DNA from: Podochytrium sp. JEL0797 | Taxonomy: Eukaryota; Chytridiomycota; Chytridiomycetes; Chytridiales; Chytriomycetaceae | Direction: 5' to 3' | Assembly: GCA_027596195.1 (NCBI GenBank) | Contig: JADGJG010000935.1 | Coordinates: forward strand, 1-10,758 | DNA: 10,758 bases | Shown: positions 1-8,919 of the stretch, piece after piece | Numbering within the stretch: the stretch's first letter is position 1 | Layout of the letters: each line of letters starts with the position of its first letter | Translations under genes and position numbers: made by a program | The notes under the pieces: generated by a model | Seen by the model: only the letters and a program-made list of their open reading frames with translations | Database searches by the model: none | Told to the model about the DNA's origin: nothing

Positions 1-118
1 AGCCTTATAGTTGTTTTTAAGTGTTTCTTTTATTATTCATCAATTATCAATAAAGCAAGCTAAAAAGGTCCTAGCGGAGGCACGACGCAATTAAGTTTTC
101 ACGTAACTAATTGCTCTT
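1..118. other. left edge, no gene seen
   Basis: This AT-rich stretch has no coding potential that I can support. A plus-strand AATAAA hexamer at 49-54 could be the polyadenylation signal of a gene ending just left of the window, but a single hexamer in AT-rich DNA is weak evidence. Confidence 0.25.
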
Positions 119-1047
119 TTGACAAATACTCCAAACCAGTCTCCCGAGGGAAGTGGCGGGGTGGATCCTGAGTAATGAGGTAATGAGTTGGATTGTTCCC
201 AAGCAAGTCTGGAAGCTTCGTGGGTTCTCAAAGGCGTGTTGTTGTGTTCCAAGTCGTTTGCACGCGTGAACCTCGCTCGCTTTGTCCCATTTCCCGACCT
301 CACCGTGACAAAATCCACCGAACCAAACGAATGGGACCTGACCTACCTGAAAGTGCCACTCACGTACCAATAGGCCCTTGTTGAGCGCCGTTGGAAACAT
401 TTGACCGAGTTTCGGTGGGGCGTAGGCGAAGACGGCGAATATCTCGGGGAAGACATTCCTGTGCGCGCCGGGATTCCTGCTGCTATCATGCAGTGCAAGA
501 ATCTGAGGACACTGATAATGCGTAACTTGTTGCTGGCCGGGCCAATTCCCTTCGAAATCGGCTTCCAGGCATCGCTCAGTCTCACTGGTAATATACCCAC
601 CTCGCTTTGTCAGTCGTTCGGTTTAACGGCTCTAAGTCTGTCTGGGAATGCGGGTCTTTGTGGGTTATTGCCCCGAGAGTTTGGCCGCCGGAAGAAACTC
701 GAACATTTGGATATGGGAAACTGCTCGTTTTCAGGAGAGATTCCGAGCGAGTGGGACAGTCTCGCCAAACTGCAGCGGCTGGTTTTGGACTACAACGTCT
801 GCTGGACAGGGTCGATTCCCATGTCATTTGAGCAACTCAAGCGTCTGAATTCCCTTTACCTTGCGGGATGTTCTCTTTCTGGACCATCCCTCGTGAGCTG
901 GGCCAACTTGCCGACTTGGTGGAGCTGTATCTCAATGACAACCAATTGACGGGCGAGGTGCCTGTGGAATTGAGGGATTTGGAAAGCCTTTTCGTTTGCC
1001 AGTTACAGAAAATTTGCCACTTACAGAAAATCGTTCGTCTGAATTAG
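119..1047 (+). pseudogene. F-box/plant-type LRR protein, decayed copy A
   Basis: The 5' part (about 151-230) encodes an F-box-like segment, with WILS, then SWIVPKQVWKLRGFSKA. A linker follows (FARVNLARF, then PDLTVTKS), then an acidic stretch ending EDIPVRAGIP. The rest is a run of plant-type leucine-rich repeats of the form LxGxIPxxxGxLxxLxxLxLxxN. In F-box/LRR proteins the F-box normally docks to a Skp1-type ubiquitin-ligase adaptor and the LRRs bind targets; whether that applies here is inference. Lesions seen by comparison with copies B and C are: a one-base frame change between about 235 and 260; an in-frame TAG at 371-373 where B has CAG; a 24-base in-frame deletion near 576 that merges two repeats; and a one-base deletion near 884, where GGACC replaces GGAACC. 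After that deletion the frame continues IPRELGQLADLVELYLNDNQ and stops at 1045-1047. A 15-base insertion containing TAATGAG twice lies at about 172-187. No start codon is convincing. It converges with the kinase at 1242-3425. Confidence 0.8.
998..1033 (+). repeat. 18-bp tandem duplication at the end of LRR copy A
   Basis: Two adjacent 18-base units (998-1015 and 1016-1033) share the core TTACAGAAAAT. In the restored reading frame they encode CQLQKI followed by CHLQKI, a six-residue duplication just before the stop. Copies B and C lack it at the equivalent point, so it arose in copy A after the copies diverged. Confidence 0.8.
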
Positions 1048-1169
1048 AATAATTTTGCGACTTCTCTACAAACCCCTCCCTATTCCTTTGTGTAATTTCG
1101 TACGCTCCTTCTTAAAGTGTCATTCTATTACAAGCCCTGAGAAAGGGGCCATTTTGCAGACTCGAAGAA

Positions 1170-1179
1170 TTTATTTATT
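1170..1179 (-). terminator. polyadenylation signal of the kinase gene
   Basis: Two overlapping AATAAA hexamers lie on the minus strand (TTTATTTATT on the plus strand), about 63-72 bases beyond the kinase stop codon at 1242-1244. Position and strand fit the 3' end of that transcript. No nearer hexamer was seen. Confidence 0.5.
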
Positions 1180-1241
1180 TGCTGCATACCGCTCTTCATT
1201 TTCTATCAAAACAAATCTCATTTTATGGCTATAATACAAAA

Positions 1242-3425
1242 CTAACTCAAACTCAACCACTTCTGTCGGCACAACTCCTCCGCCGTCAATCTCACATCTG
1301 GACCCACACACAACAAAGCCTTCACAACCTCCTTCCCCTCCCCACTCACACCATACCCATCCATTTTCGACGCATCGTAATCCCCACTCCGAATCGACAA
1401 AATCAACCGCGGCATGAAATCATCATTGAACGGCAACGCCCCCGCCAACATTGTGTACACGACACACCCCACAGCCCACATATCTGACCCCGTCGTTTTG
1501 ACCGACTCGGATCCCGGCGCAAACTCCTCCGGAGCGCAATAATGCACACTCCCTTTACAAAACGCGGGCTGCCCCAAGCTGCTGCTCCCAACACTCGGGC
1601 CCAAGGAAGAAGTCGTCGAATCCATCATCCCAGCCCCAATCCGTTCACTTAACCCGAAATCCGCAAGCTTCACAACAGGACACCAGTCCTTGTCCCCCGT
1701 ATCAACATCCATGACGAGCAAATTGTCGCTTTTGATGTCGCCGTGAATCACACCCGCGACGTCATGCAGGTACCGTACGGCTCCTGCAATCTGGGCCACA
1801 ATCTTTTGCACGACCGTCTCGCGAAGGAACACAGATCTCCTGGGGACACGCGAAATTCGCGAGGACACAAAGTCCAACAAGGTTCCACCCAGTGCGAGTT
1901 CAGTGACCATGAACAGTGCGTCCGGGGTCTCCATCACATCCATCAGTTCGAGGATGTCCTCGTGTCGCAAGGACGCCCAGATGGCTGTCTTTTCGTGCTC
2001 TTGCAGGAGGAACTCGAGCGTGTGTTGGCTGCGGTGGTGGTGACGGTCGACGGCGAATTGGGCGGGAGGGTGTGATTGGAAGGGTTGGTAGTCCTGGTTT
2101 AGCGCTTGTTGCTTTCGAACGATTTTGATGGCAACGTGTTGCGGGGCGGCGGGTGGCGGTGATGGTGGCGCAGCGGCGGGTTCGGGCGTCGAAACGGCTT
2201 CAAACACGCGAGAGAAGGAACCTTGTCCAATTTCCTTGGTCAAAACCCAGTCCCCGATTTGGTCTCCTTCAAAGTATGTGCCCGTTTCGAAACTGTCCAC
2301 TGTTCAATGAAATTTTCAGTATCGCGAATTCCAAAAAAACAACCAAGCAGATCAATACTCACAAGGCATATTCGACATGGTCACGTTCTTGTTGAACATT
2401 CCCAAATACTCCATCGCCGAGGTCGCCATCCGCGGGTTCGAATCCCCCAAACTCCCTTCGAACGAGCTCCCGCTGTCCGCCCCGCGACCCATTGCTGCAG
2501 CAGCTCTCTTGACCACGATCGGGAACTGCTTGTTGAACGACCGGAAACTAGAATAGCTCTCTTGCAACGATTTGAGCCGAAACAGAGCCGATTCCCTGCT
2601 CGAAAACGAGCGCCCCGACTCGAAACTCGCACCATTCGTCGCGGCAAAAGTGTGCCGCGCATCGGGGTCGTCGAATGACACTTTGGATTTGGTGGACGGA
2701 ATGTCAATGTTCTGGGTGGTGTGGTGGTGGGGCGACACTGGAACTGCAGCGTCCGCTTCGGTAGAACAAGATTCCATCCGGCCAAACGTCTCATCAGCGG
2801 TTCGTGGAGTTGGACTCATCTTTCGCCGACTCCCTTCCAACAAGAACCCGTCAATTGCCCGCACCGCGTCGAGATCCATCGCCGACATGCCCACATCGGC
2901 CACCAATGTCGAGCGACTCAACATGCGGTCTAGATCCTCGCAGAAACCCCGCGGGGGAGGGCCCTTCGATTTCACGAGATGACTCTGCTTGTCTTGCAGT
3001 TGCCTTCCCAACGACGACAGCCGGTTCCCCGCAGAAGCAACAGCAGTCACACCCGTCCCCAAATCAGGGGTATTCGAATCAGCGGGGTACAACTTTTGAA
3101 AGAAGAGGGAGTCACTGGATGCTGTTTCATTTTGATTGATGTGGGAGGCGCATTTCATTTCGTGATGAATGTTTGGAAGCGGATGGTGGGGAGCGCTAGC
3201 GTTGGATCCGAGGACTTTCGAGATGAAGGAGGAATACTTGTGTAGCCATGGTGACGGCGGGTCGAGCGGCTGCGGATCCAAAGCCAGGTGATTGAGTTCT
3301 GGTTCTGCGGGGCCGAGTTTCCGCTTCGGATGTGGCTTGATGGTGTGCCATTTTGACGAGGAAGGGGAACTCGTGGATGAAGTGCTGAGGCGCGGAGATT
3401 CAGAGCGTGGCGGCGGACAGGCCAT
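1242..3425 (-). CDS. serine/threonine protein kinase, CAMK-like, long disordered N-terminus
   Basis: Two exons, 3425-2363 and 2299-1242, are joined across a 63-base intron (2300-2362; donor GTGAGT, acceptor AACAG, phase 1), giving 706 residues. The junction turns MSNMP into MSNMPLDSFETG. Residues 1-354 are low-complexity and Ser/Pro/His-rich, with no recognised domain. The kinase domain is about 375-702: Gly-loop GQGSFSRVF, VAIK lysine near 413, alpha-C glutamate near 457, hinge VTELALGG, catalytic loop HGDIKSDN (Asp near 542), DFG near 568, APE near 610 and DMWAVGC. The family phosphorylates protein Ser/Thr; Lys-x-x-Asn after the Asp supports Ser/Thr specificity. All core catalytic residues are present, but HRD is HGD. 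Unusual insertions are a Pro/Ala-rich run in the N-lobe, about 30 residues between VAIK and alpha-C, and a Ser-rich activation segment. I chose the ATG at 3425 because the bases before it look like leader; an in-frame ATG at 3497 would add 24 residues. The substrate is unknown. I cannot name an orthologue. Confidence 0.88.
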
Positions 3426-3625
3426 GTGCGTTTTTTTCCGAAAAAAGTTTGGGGCGAAGCATCTCTGCTTTCTACCCCAGTGGTGTAGCGTAACCATGAA
3501 GTCAACGCGTCGTGATGGACTATTTCCACCCTCATAACCACACAGTATAGATATACCACCAGAATAAATTTTTTCAATTTTAACTAAATTCAAATGGTAA
3601 AGCGCACCTGCTCACGGAATTCAAA

Positions 3626-4603
3626 TCAGCATACGCGTCCAAGATTCTTCATCAAGTAGCAAAAGACGACTCTATCCAAAGTCATCAATTCCACAGGCAC
3701 ATCACCAGTCAACCCATTGAGAAACAGACTCTCCAAGTTGGCAAGTTGTCCGAGCTCACGAGGAATGGTTCCAGTAAGAGAACACCTAGAAAGATGAAGT
3801 GCATTCAGCTTTGTGAGTTGTCCAAATGCAACAGGAATCGACCCTGACAAGCCACGGTTCGAGCTCAGACTCAGCGACTGCAAGTTGGCGAGACTGCCCC
3901 ATTCACTGGGAATCTCTCCTGAAACCGAGCAGCTTGAAATATCCAGTTGCTCAAGTTTCTCGAGGCAGCCAAGCTCCCGTGGCAAACGGCCAGACAGACC
4001 CGCATTCTCAGACAAATTCAGCATAGTCAATTCAGCCAGCCGACAAAGAGAGGTGGGAATATTGCCGGTGAGATTGTTGTTCAGCAAATCCAACTCGTTG
4101 AACGACGCCAGGAAGCCGATTTCGAAAGGAATTGGCCCAGTGAGAGCGGAGTAACACATCGTCAGTCTCGAAAGATTCTAGCACCGCATGATGGAAGCAG
4201 GAATCCCAGCGCGCACAGGAATTTCGTCATCCACCTCGACGAATTGGTCGTCCTCGTCTCTGCCCACCAAAACTCGGTCAAGTGCTTCCAACGGCGCTCA
4301 ACAAGGGCCTGCTGATACGCGACTGGAGCTTTCAATTAGATGAGATCCCATTCGGTTGCTTTCATGGACTTGGTCACCGTGAGGTCAGGAAGCGACACAA
4401 AGCGAGCGAGGTGACAGCTCGTTGAACGCCTTCGACAGGCCTCGAAGCTTCCAGACTTGCTTCGGCTCAATCCAACTCAAGATCCGCCACGCCACTTCCC
4501 TCAGGAGACTCGTGAGGCGAGTGTCGTGGTTCTTTGTCGGATTTTGGAACTGCAGGATTTGGAGCGACAGGTGGCGGTGGATGTGGGCCATTTCGCGGGA
4601 CAT
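3626..4603 (-). pseudogene. F-box/plant-type LRR protein, decayed copy B
   Basis: Read leftwards, the F-box segment (REVAWRILSW, then PKQVWKLRGLSKAFNEL) lies at about 4500-4410, followed by the same linker as copy A (LARFVSLPDLTVTKS). Seven LRRs then run without interruption from about 4150 to 3660. Repeat lengths are 24, 25, 24, 25, 24, 22 and a short last unit; the 22 reflects a six-base deletion of the Asn-Arg pair found in copy C. The stop is at 3626-3628. Lesions upstream of the repeats are: a frame change between the F-box and the linker, with loss of the FARVN segment; an in-frame TAA near 4336; a one-base loss near the EFWW segment, where A and C keep the downstream acidic frame; and TAG in place of AAG before the first repeat. 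The F-box frame stays open back to 4783, and that extension has amphipathic leucine spacing that could be a coiled coil, so the true start is uncertain. The LRR part alone (about 4159-3626, 177 residues) could still be translated if an alternative start were used. Confidence 0.78.
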
Positions 4604-4766
4604 GATGGAGGACAGAGATGTGAGGGATGAGTGTAGGGTATCGATGCGGGAGTGGAGAGGGGATGTGGGAGAGTGGTGGGCGGTTTCGAGGCGGTCTTGG
4701 CGATTGATTTTGTGTCGGTACTGAAGATCACAGAGGAAGATTGTACGCGTTGTGATAGAGATCTCA

Positions 4767-5349
4767 TCATTTAATGGGCGAAGTTAAAAACGAATTATCG
4801 TAAGTCAAGCGTTCCCCGAATTGTTCGTCAGACTCCACGGATTCGATTTTTGGGGTATGCCATCCTTCGGTCGTTTCCGAGGTATATGGAGCAAGGAAAG
4901 TGCCGGCCATGCCTCCCACGGGAAGACTGCTGTTGTGACTTGGAAAGAGGGTTGTCTATTGAAAGTGGGGGTTGGGTCGGGACCCCATTCCTTGAATTGG
5001 TGTCTTCAGTCCCACCAAAGGGACTGCAAACGCGCCCTTACTGGGACCAAAGAAGATGAGTTGTGGCTGCTGCAGGTGACCCCCAAACCCACTCATAAAT
5101 CCACCTGAATATCCCGTGTCGGTGCTGGTACTGCTGCTGCATCCACAACAAATTTGGTGGGAGCCCGCTGCTGCCGCCGTCCATTCCCATCCGCACGCGA
5201 TTCGGGTTGTTTCGGTTCAGTTTTATAATTATTTCATTCATGACGTGCATGTCTTTTTTTTTGACCATGCGCTGGAGTGGTGTGCGGAAATGGGCAGTCA
5301 CTTTATCCAATTCGAGGCATAAAGTCTTTCGCCGCAATCGATCCATCAA
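4767..5349 (-). other. unassigned minus-strand open frames between LRR copy B and the DnaJ gene
   Basis: I recognise no gene here. Two minus-strand frames are open. One begins with an ATG near 5346 and runs to 5038, with a basic N-terminal half (KKKDMHVMNEIIIKLN) and a Gly/Gln-rich part. The other ends with TGA at 4767-4769 and reads FFGPSKGAFAVPLVGLKTP, then a single in-frame TAG at 4956-4958, then a Ser/Thr-rich segment ending NSFLTSPIK. The composition looks more protein-like than random, and a GTAAGG donor with a CAATAG acceptor could remove the internal TAG. No spliced version gave me a domain I know. It may be a decayed gene, the 5' part of copy B's locus, or non-coding DNA. The remaining stretch to 5643 holds only the upstream region of the DnaJ gene. 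Confidence 0.2.
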
Positions 5350-5600
5350 ATGCCGTCAAATACTCCTTTTTCCACATATAAATGCGTATGAGCTAAAAGC
5401 GCCATGAGAAAACAGCACTTTTTCCCCTTGGGAATCTTTGAACGTCCCACTCGGCATCAAACGCACTCTTCGAATTATTTTCTACACGAAATGATTACGT
5501 GCCACCACCGCTGCAACGGCCACACAATCTTCTTTCAATATTGATATTTATTTTCTCACCATCTGCTGCAAATTCGGCTGACCGAGTCTTTGCGAAACAG

Positions 5601-5606
5601 CACGTG
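5601..5606 (+). promoter_or_regulatory. CACGTG palindrome upstream of the ER DnaJ gene
   Basis: A perfect G-box/E-box palindrome, CACGTG in the context CAGCACGTGGCA, sits 38 bases before the ATG at 5644. bZIP and bHLH regulators bind ACGT-core sites, and ER-chaperone genes are common targets of bZIP unfolded-protein-response factors. A regulatory role is inference: a six-base match occurs by chance. Confidence 0.25.
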
Positions 5607-5643
5607 GCATTTGATTTTCTTTACCTTGTTTTTGGATACAAAA

Positions 5644-7016
5644 ATGAAGACCTCGTTGCTGCACCTTGTTGTGCTTCTGCTCTGCGCATGTTTCGCCATG
5701 CCCGTTCTCGCATGGGAGAAGGAAGACCTTGCCATCTTTGACCTGGTGAGTTGTGTGCTGCGAGCCCGAGACTTTGTCTCGAGACTCTCCCTAGACTCTC
5801 CCTAGCACCCCCTAGAAACGCCTAGAAACTAATGCACACTTCAGCACGACAAAGTCGTCAAAATCGTTGGCGCCAAAGACGGAAGCGGGCGCCGCACAGA
5901 CTTTTACCAGCTGCTCTCGATTCCGCAGACCGCAAAGCCAGTCGAACTCAGCCGTGCCTACAGAAAGGCTTCGCTCGAAAACCACCCAGACAAGAACCCG
6001 TCGAAGGAGGCCGCCCAGCTGTGAGTATTACCCTGTAGTATTACGGGTTCTTTTCTATCTCATCTAAACAAACAAACACAGCTATGCCCTCCTCACGTCC
6101 GTCCACGGCGTCCTCAAGGACAAGGAGATGCGCGAGAGATACGACAAACACCTAGCCAAGGGCATCCCCACCTGGAGAGGCACCGGATACTACATTGCGA
6201 GGTGCGTGTGTGTTTGCGAAAAAAACGAGCATCATGCCCAGGCGAAACCCGAAATACTGACTCCAACTACCCGCCAGATACAAGCCCGGCCTCGCCTTCA
6301 TCCTCACCTTTGTCGTGATTGCCATTTCCGTGTCGCAGTACATTATCCAATACACCCTCTACTACCTCGCCCAGCAGAAACTCAAACTCCAAACCACCGG
6401 AACCGTTGCCGCCCCAGTCCAAGAAAAGACGGCCGACGACCTCTCCTACAACAACCTCCGCCGCATGCTCAAAAAGGCGGGTCACGCCGAACCCCCAGCG
6501 ACCGTCAAAACCGCCATCCGCAAGGGAATCGCTGTGGCCGAGATTCTCAAGATGCCCGAAATGCAAGGCTTGATTACCGAGCAGGACCAGAAGAGAGAGT
6601 TTGAGGAGGAGGCCGTGGATGCGTTGCAGAGTTTGGACCAGTTCAAGCCGAGTGTCAAAAAGACGCTTGTTTACTTGTTGCCGCAGGCTGTGATTGGGAT
6701 CCCAGCGTGGGTCGCGTCGTTGGCCAACAAGAAGGCGGCGGTGGTGGATTCGGCGGCCATTTCGGATGACAATGGGGCCGAGGACGAGGAAAACGAGTTG
6801 GATGAGCTCCCGTCGGCGGAACCCAGGCTCAGCAAAAAGGCGGCGAAGCTCGCGGCTGCGGCGGCCAAACAGTCTGGCGAAGACACGGACGCGTCCTCTT
6901 CGAAGCCAAAGAAGAAGAAGAAGGCCGTGCTCAAGTCGTCGACGGGCGTGGTCATGACCAAGGCTGAATTCCTCAAGATGCAGCAGGACAAGATGGCAAA
7001 AGCCAAGGCTGAGTAA
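5644..7016 (+). CDS. ER-membrane DnaJ protein, ERdj1/Erj5-like
   Basis: Four exons, 5644-5745, 5845-6020, 6082-6201 and 6278-7016, with introns of 99, 61 and 76 bases and GTGAGT, GTGAGT and GTGCGT donors, give 378 residues. Residues 1-23 form a signal peptide (LLHLVVLLLCACFA core, cleaved about VLA/W). The segment WEKEDLAIFDL and the J domain follow: FYQLLSIPQ at 54-62, helix II AYRKASL at 72-78, HPDKN with the essential HPD at 81-83, and RERYD at 110-114. GIPTWRGTGYY matches the conserved linker of ERdj1 (DNAJC1). One clear membrane segment lies at about 137-157. A second hydrophobic stretch (263-280) may be peripheral. The C-terminal region is acidic, then Ala/Lys-rich, with six lysines in a row near 343-348 (one interrupted by the Pro-Lys start). 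By homology the J domain faces the ER lumen and stimulates the ATPase of an Hsp70 of BiP/Kar2 type, with the tail in the cytosol. The ATG has an AAA context and precedes the signal peptide. The HPD and signal make this call strong; the exact orthologue is less certain. Confidence 0.92.
5767..5781 (+). repeat. short perfect hairpin in DnaJ intron 1
   Basis: CGAGAC and GTCTCG form a six-base-pair inverted repeat around a TTT loop, inside the first intron (5746-5844). It directly precedes the tandem repeats at 5783-5830. Its function is unknown; it may be incidental. Confidence 0.55.
5783..5830 (+). repeat. CCTAG-based tandem minirepeats in DnaJ intron 1
   Basis: Two exact 11-base copies of GACTCTCCCTA (5783-5793, 5794-5804) are followed by a related unit and then by two 10-base units, CCTAGAAACG and CCTAGAAACT (5811-5830). 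CCTAG recurs throughout. This explains why intron 1 (99 bases) is the longest in the gene. Replication slippage is the likely origin. Confidence 0.75.
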
Positions 7017-7050
7017 GAACGAGGGATTTGTTTGATTTTGATGAGAGAGG

Positions 7051-7056
7051 AATAAA
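7051..7056 (+). terminator. polyadenylation signal of the DnaJ gene
   Basis: AATAAA lies 35 bases after the DnaJ stop codon at 7014-7016, the usual position for this signal. The next gene's ATG is at 7136, so the intergenic space is only 119 bases and the two transcripts must be closely packed. A second copy (GAATAAAC, about 7105-7110) could also serve. Confidence 0.55.
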
Positions 7057-7135
7057 AGGTCTTTTGAATGTTCATGAATGTTGATCGATCTCCATTCAAT
7101 AATGAATAAACGATTTGTTTTGCGCAGAAACACCA

Positions 7136-8837
7136 ATGAACCCTGTTTTCGCCCTGCTTCTCCTGGCACCGCCGCTTACTCTCGGCCAGTCCCAAGCCTC
7201 TCTCGCAGGGTTTCCCACCTACTCCACCGTCACTGACCATCTCCAATCCATCGCCTCAAAACACCCCCTCCTCGCCACATTCACCCAAATCGGTTCCACC
7301 CGCTCCAACCTCGCCATCCCCTCCCTCACCCTCCACTACAACCACCCCTCCAACACCGAAACTGGCGCCATCGACCTCCGACCCTCCATCGTCATCCTCG
7401 CCCAAATCCAACCCCGTGAAGTCCTCGCCCTCCAAACAGCCGTCACACTCATGGACCGACTCGTTGAAGTCGCCACCACCTCCTCTCTCACCAGCACACA
7501 AGACAAATCCGCCCTCGAAGCGTTGAAAGGCGCACGTCTCGTGTTTGTGCCGATGGTGAATCCGGAAGGATTCGAAGAGTTGCGGCTCAAGTTCCCATTG
7601 TTGAAAGACGAGGTGATGAAGAATGGCGCGCCAGGGTGTGAAGATGCGAATATTACTTCGAGTGGTGTGAATTTGGGGCATAACTGGGATTTCGAGGTGA
7701 GTCGGGCCGCTTGTATTCTCGTTCTATATTACGCCAGGTTTGATTCCACCCATTCAAACTCAACCCAACTTGCTCTCACCAGTGGAACTACCCCATCCTC
7801 TCCCACGACGACTTCTCCGACCCCTGTAGCCACTCGTATCGCGGCCCCGAACCCTTCAGCGAACCCGAAACTCAAGCGCTTCGTGACCTCCTCCTCACGA
7901 CCCTCCCCAAATCCGTAATCATCCTCCATTCCCGGCACACGTCCGATCAATCGCGTTTAATCGTCCCGTTCGCGTTCCATAAGTCCTCGTTCTCGTCCAT
8001 TTCGAAGGGTGCGAGTGGGAAAAAGTTGCAAATGCTCTCAGACAACGATATCGACGCGTATAAAGTCTTGACTGAGGGAATGCAGTCATTGCTGGGTGAC
8101 CAAGAGTCGCCGTACGCAGTCGGAACGTCATGGGAGACAATCGGGGAAACCATCTCCGGATCCGATTTGGACTGGGTGTTTGATACTGTTGGAGCGTTTT
8201 CGATGGTGGTTCAAGTGGGGACGACGGAGGGGACGTATTGGCCGGAGGAAGGGTTGATTGAAGGACTTGTGGAGAAGGTTTGTGTGTGCGTTTTCATTTT
8301 TGGAGTTGTTTGAAACTCTCTTCTCTCCACCTTTTTACTAACGCCCAACTTTTTTTGTGGGGGTGACAGCACATTTCCCCACTCCTCCAATTCATCCACC
8401 TCACCCCTTCTCTCCCACCCAAAACTACAACCCGCACCAAAAACAGTTCACTCCTGCACCGAATGAACTGGATCCCAATCTACCTCGGCGTCTCGCTCCT
8501 CCTCATTGTTGGTGGCGTGCTGGGGACTTCCTGGTGTCTCGGGTACGACCGCGTGTGGGACCGGTTTGCGACGTGGATGAAGAGGATGGAGAGGCGGGTG
8601 ATGAGGAGGCGGAAGGAGTATGTTGGGGTGAGGGGGAGTTCGCCGGGGAGGAGGAGGGGTGGAGGGGTGGAGGACGGGACGCGGTTGAGGGGGCGAGGTG
8701 GAGGGAGTGGTGCGGATGGTGCTGGGCCAAGCGGTGGAGAGAGGTTGAGTTTTGAGAGTGAGGACGGGGAGGACGGGTTTGGGGCGATGGTGGTGGAGGA
8801 TGAGGATGATGAAGGGACTGGGTTCAGTTATCGTTAA
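7136..8837 (+). CDS. membrane-anchored M14 carboxypeptidase-like protein, probable pseudoenzyme
   Basis: Three exons, 7136-7696, 7783-8277 and 8370-8837 (introns of 86 and 92 bases, all phase 0), give 507 residues. Residues 1-18 are a signal peptide (FALLLLAPPLTL). The M14 fold starts at FPTYSTVTDHL, with no activation propeptide. Family landmarks, numbered as bovine carboxypeptidase A, are: QPRE at 92-95 in place of HxRE, so Zn ligand His69 is Gln while Arg71 and Glu72 are kept; VNPEGF at 141-146; GVNLGHNWDF at 178-186, with Asn144-Arg145 replaced by Gly-His; Cys168 and Cys202, matching the conserved disulphide; DPCSHSYRGPEPFSEPE at 200-216; ILHS with the His196 equivalent at 236; VGTSWETI at 300-307; and VVQVG at 329-333, with Gln331 at the catalytic Glu270 position. 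Loss of one Zn ligand and the general base predicts no peptidase activity. A membrane segment at about 384-408 (LGVSLLLIVGGVLG) precedes an Arg-rich, then Gly-rich, then acidic tail, giving a type I topology. Binding or scaffolding of peptides is inference. Confidence 0.87.
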
Positions 8838-8919
8838 AAAAAAAGAACAAGGATAAATGAAAAAAAAACCTACGATTCCTTTTGGCTACTTTTTCCCGCC
8901 CTTCCGCCAGTGGAATATT

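Noticed and set aside
119..1047. LRR copies as intact genes with extra introns
   Set aside because: The stops and frame changes fall where the other copies align base for base, with one-base differences. No intron-sized insertion or GT-AG pair explains them.
2125..2982. several plus-strand frames opposite the kinase
   Set aside because: Arg/Pro-rich shadows of the kinase exons and intron, with no domain content.
1242..4603. LRR copy B plus the kinase as one plant-like LRR receptor kinase
   Set aside because: They are on the same strand, but a stop (3626-3628), about 200 bases of non-coding DNA and a separate disordered N-terminus come between. There is no signal peptide or membrane segment, and copy B starts with an F-box.
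6267..7169. 300-codon minus-strand open frame opposite the DnaJ gene
   Set aside because: It is Leu/Arg/His-rich with no domain, and lies antisense to an exon with a clear DnaJ-family product and proper splice sites. It is a shadow frame.
7256..7681. 141-codon minus-strand frame opposite the carboxypeptidase-like gene
   Set aside because: Low-complexity Gly/Glu composition, antisense to exon 1 of a recognised M14-fold protein.
8838..8870. A-tracts as the poly(A) tail of a retrocopy
   Set aside because: They lie at the 5' side of LRR copy C, not its 3' end, so they do not mark reverse transcription of that gene.
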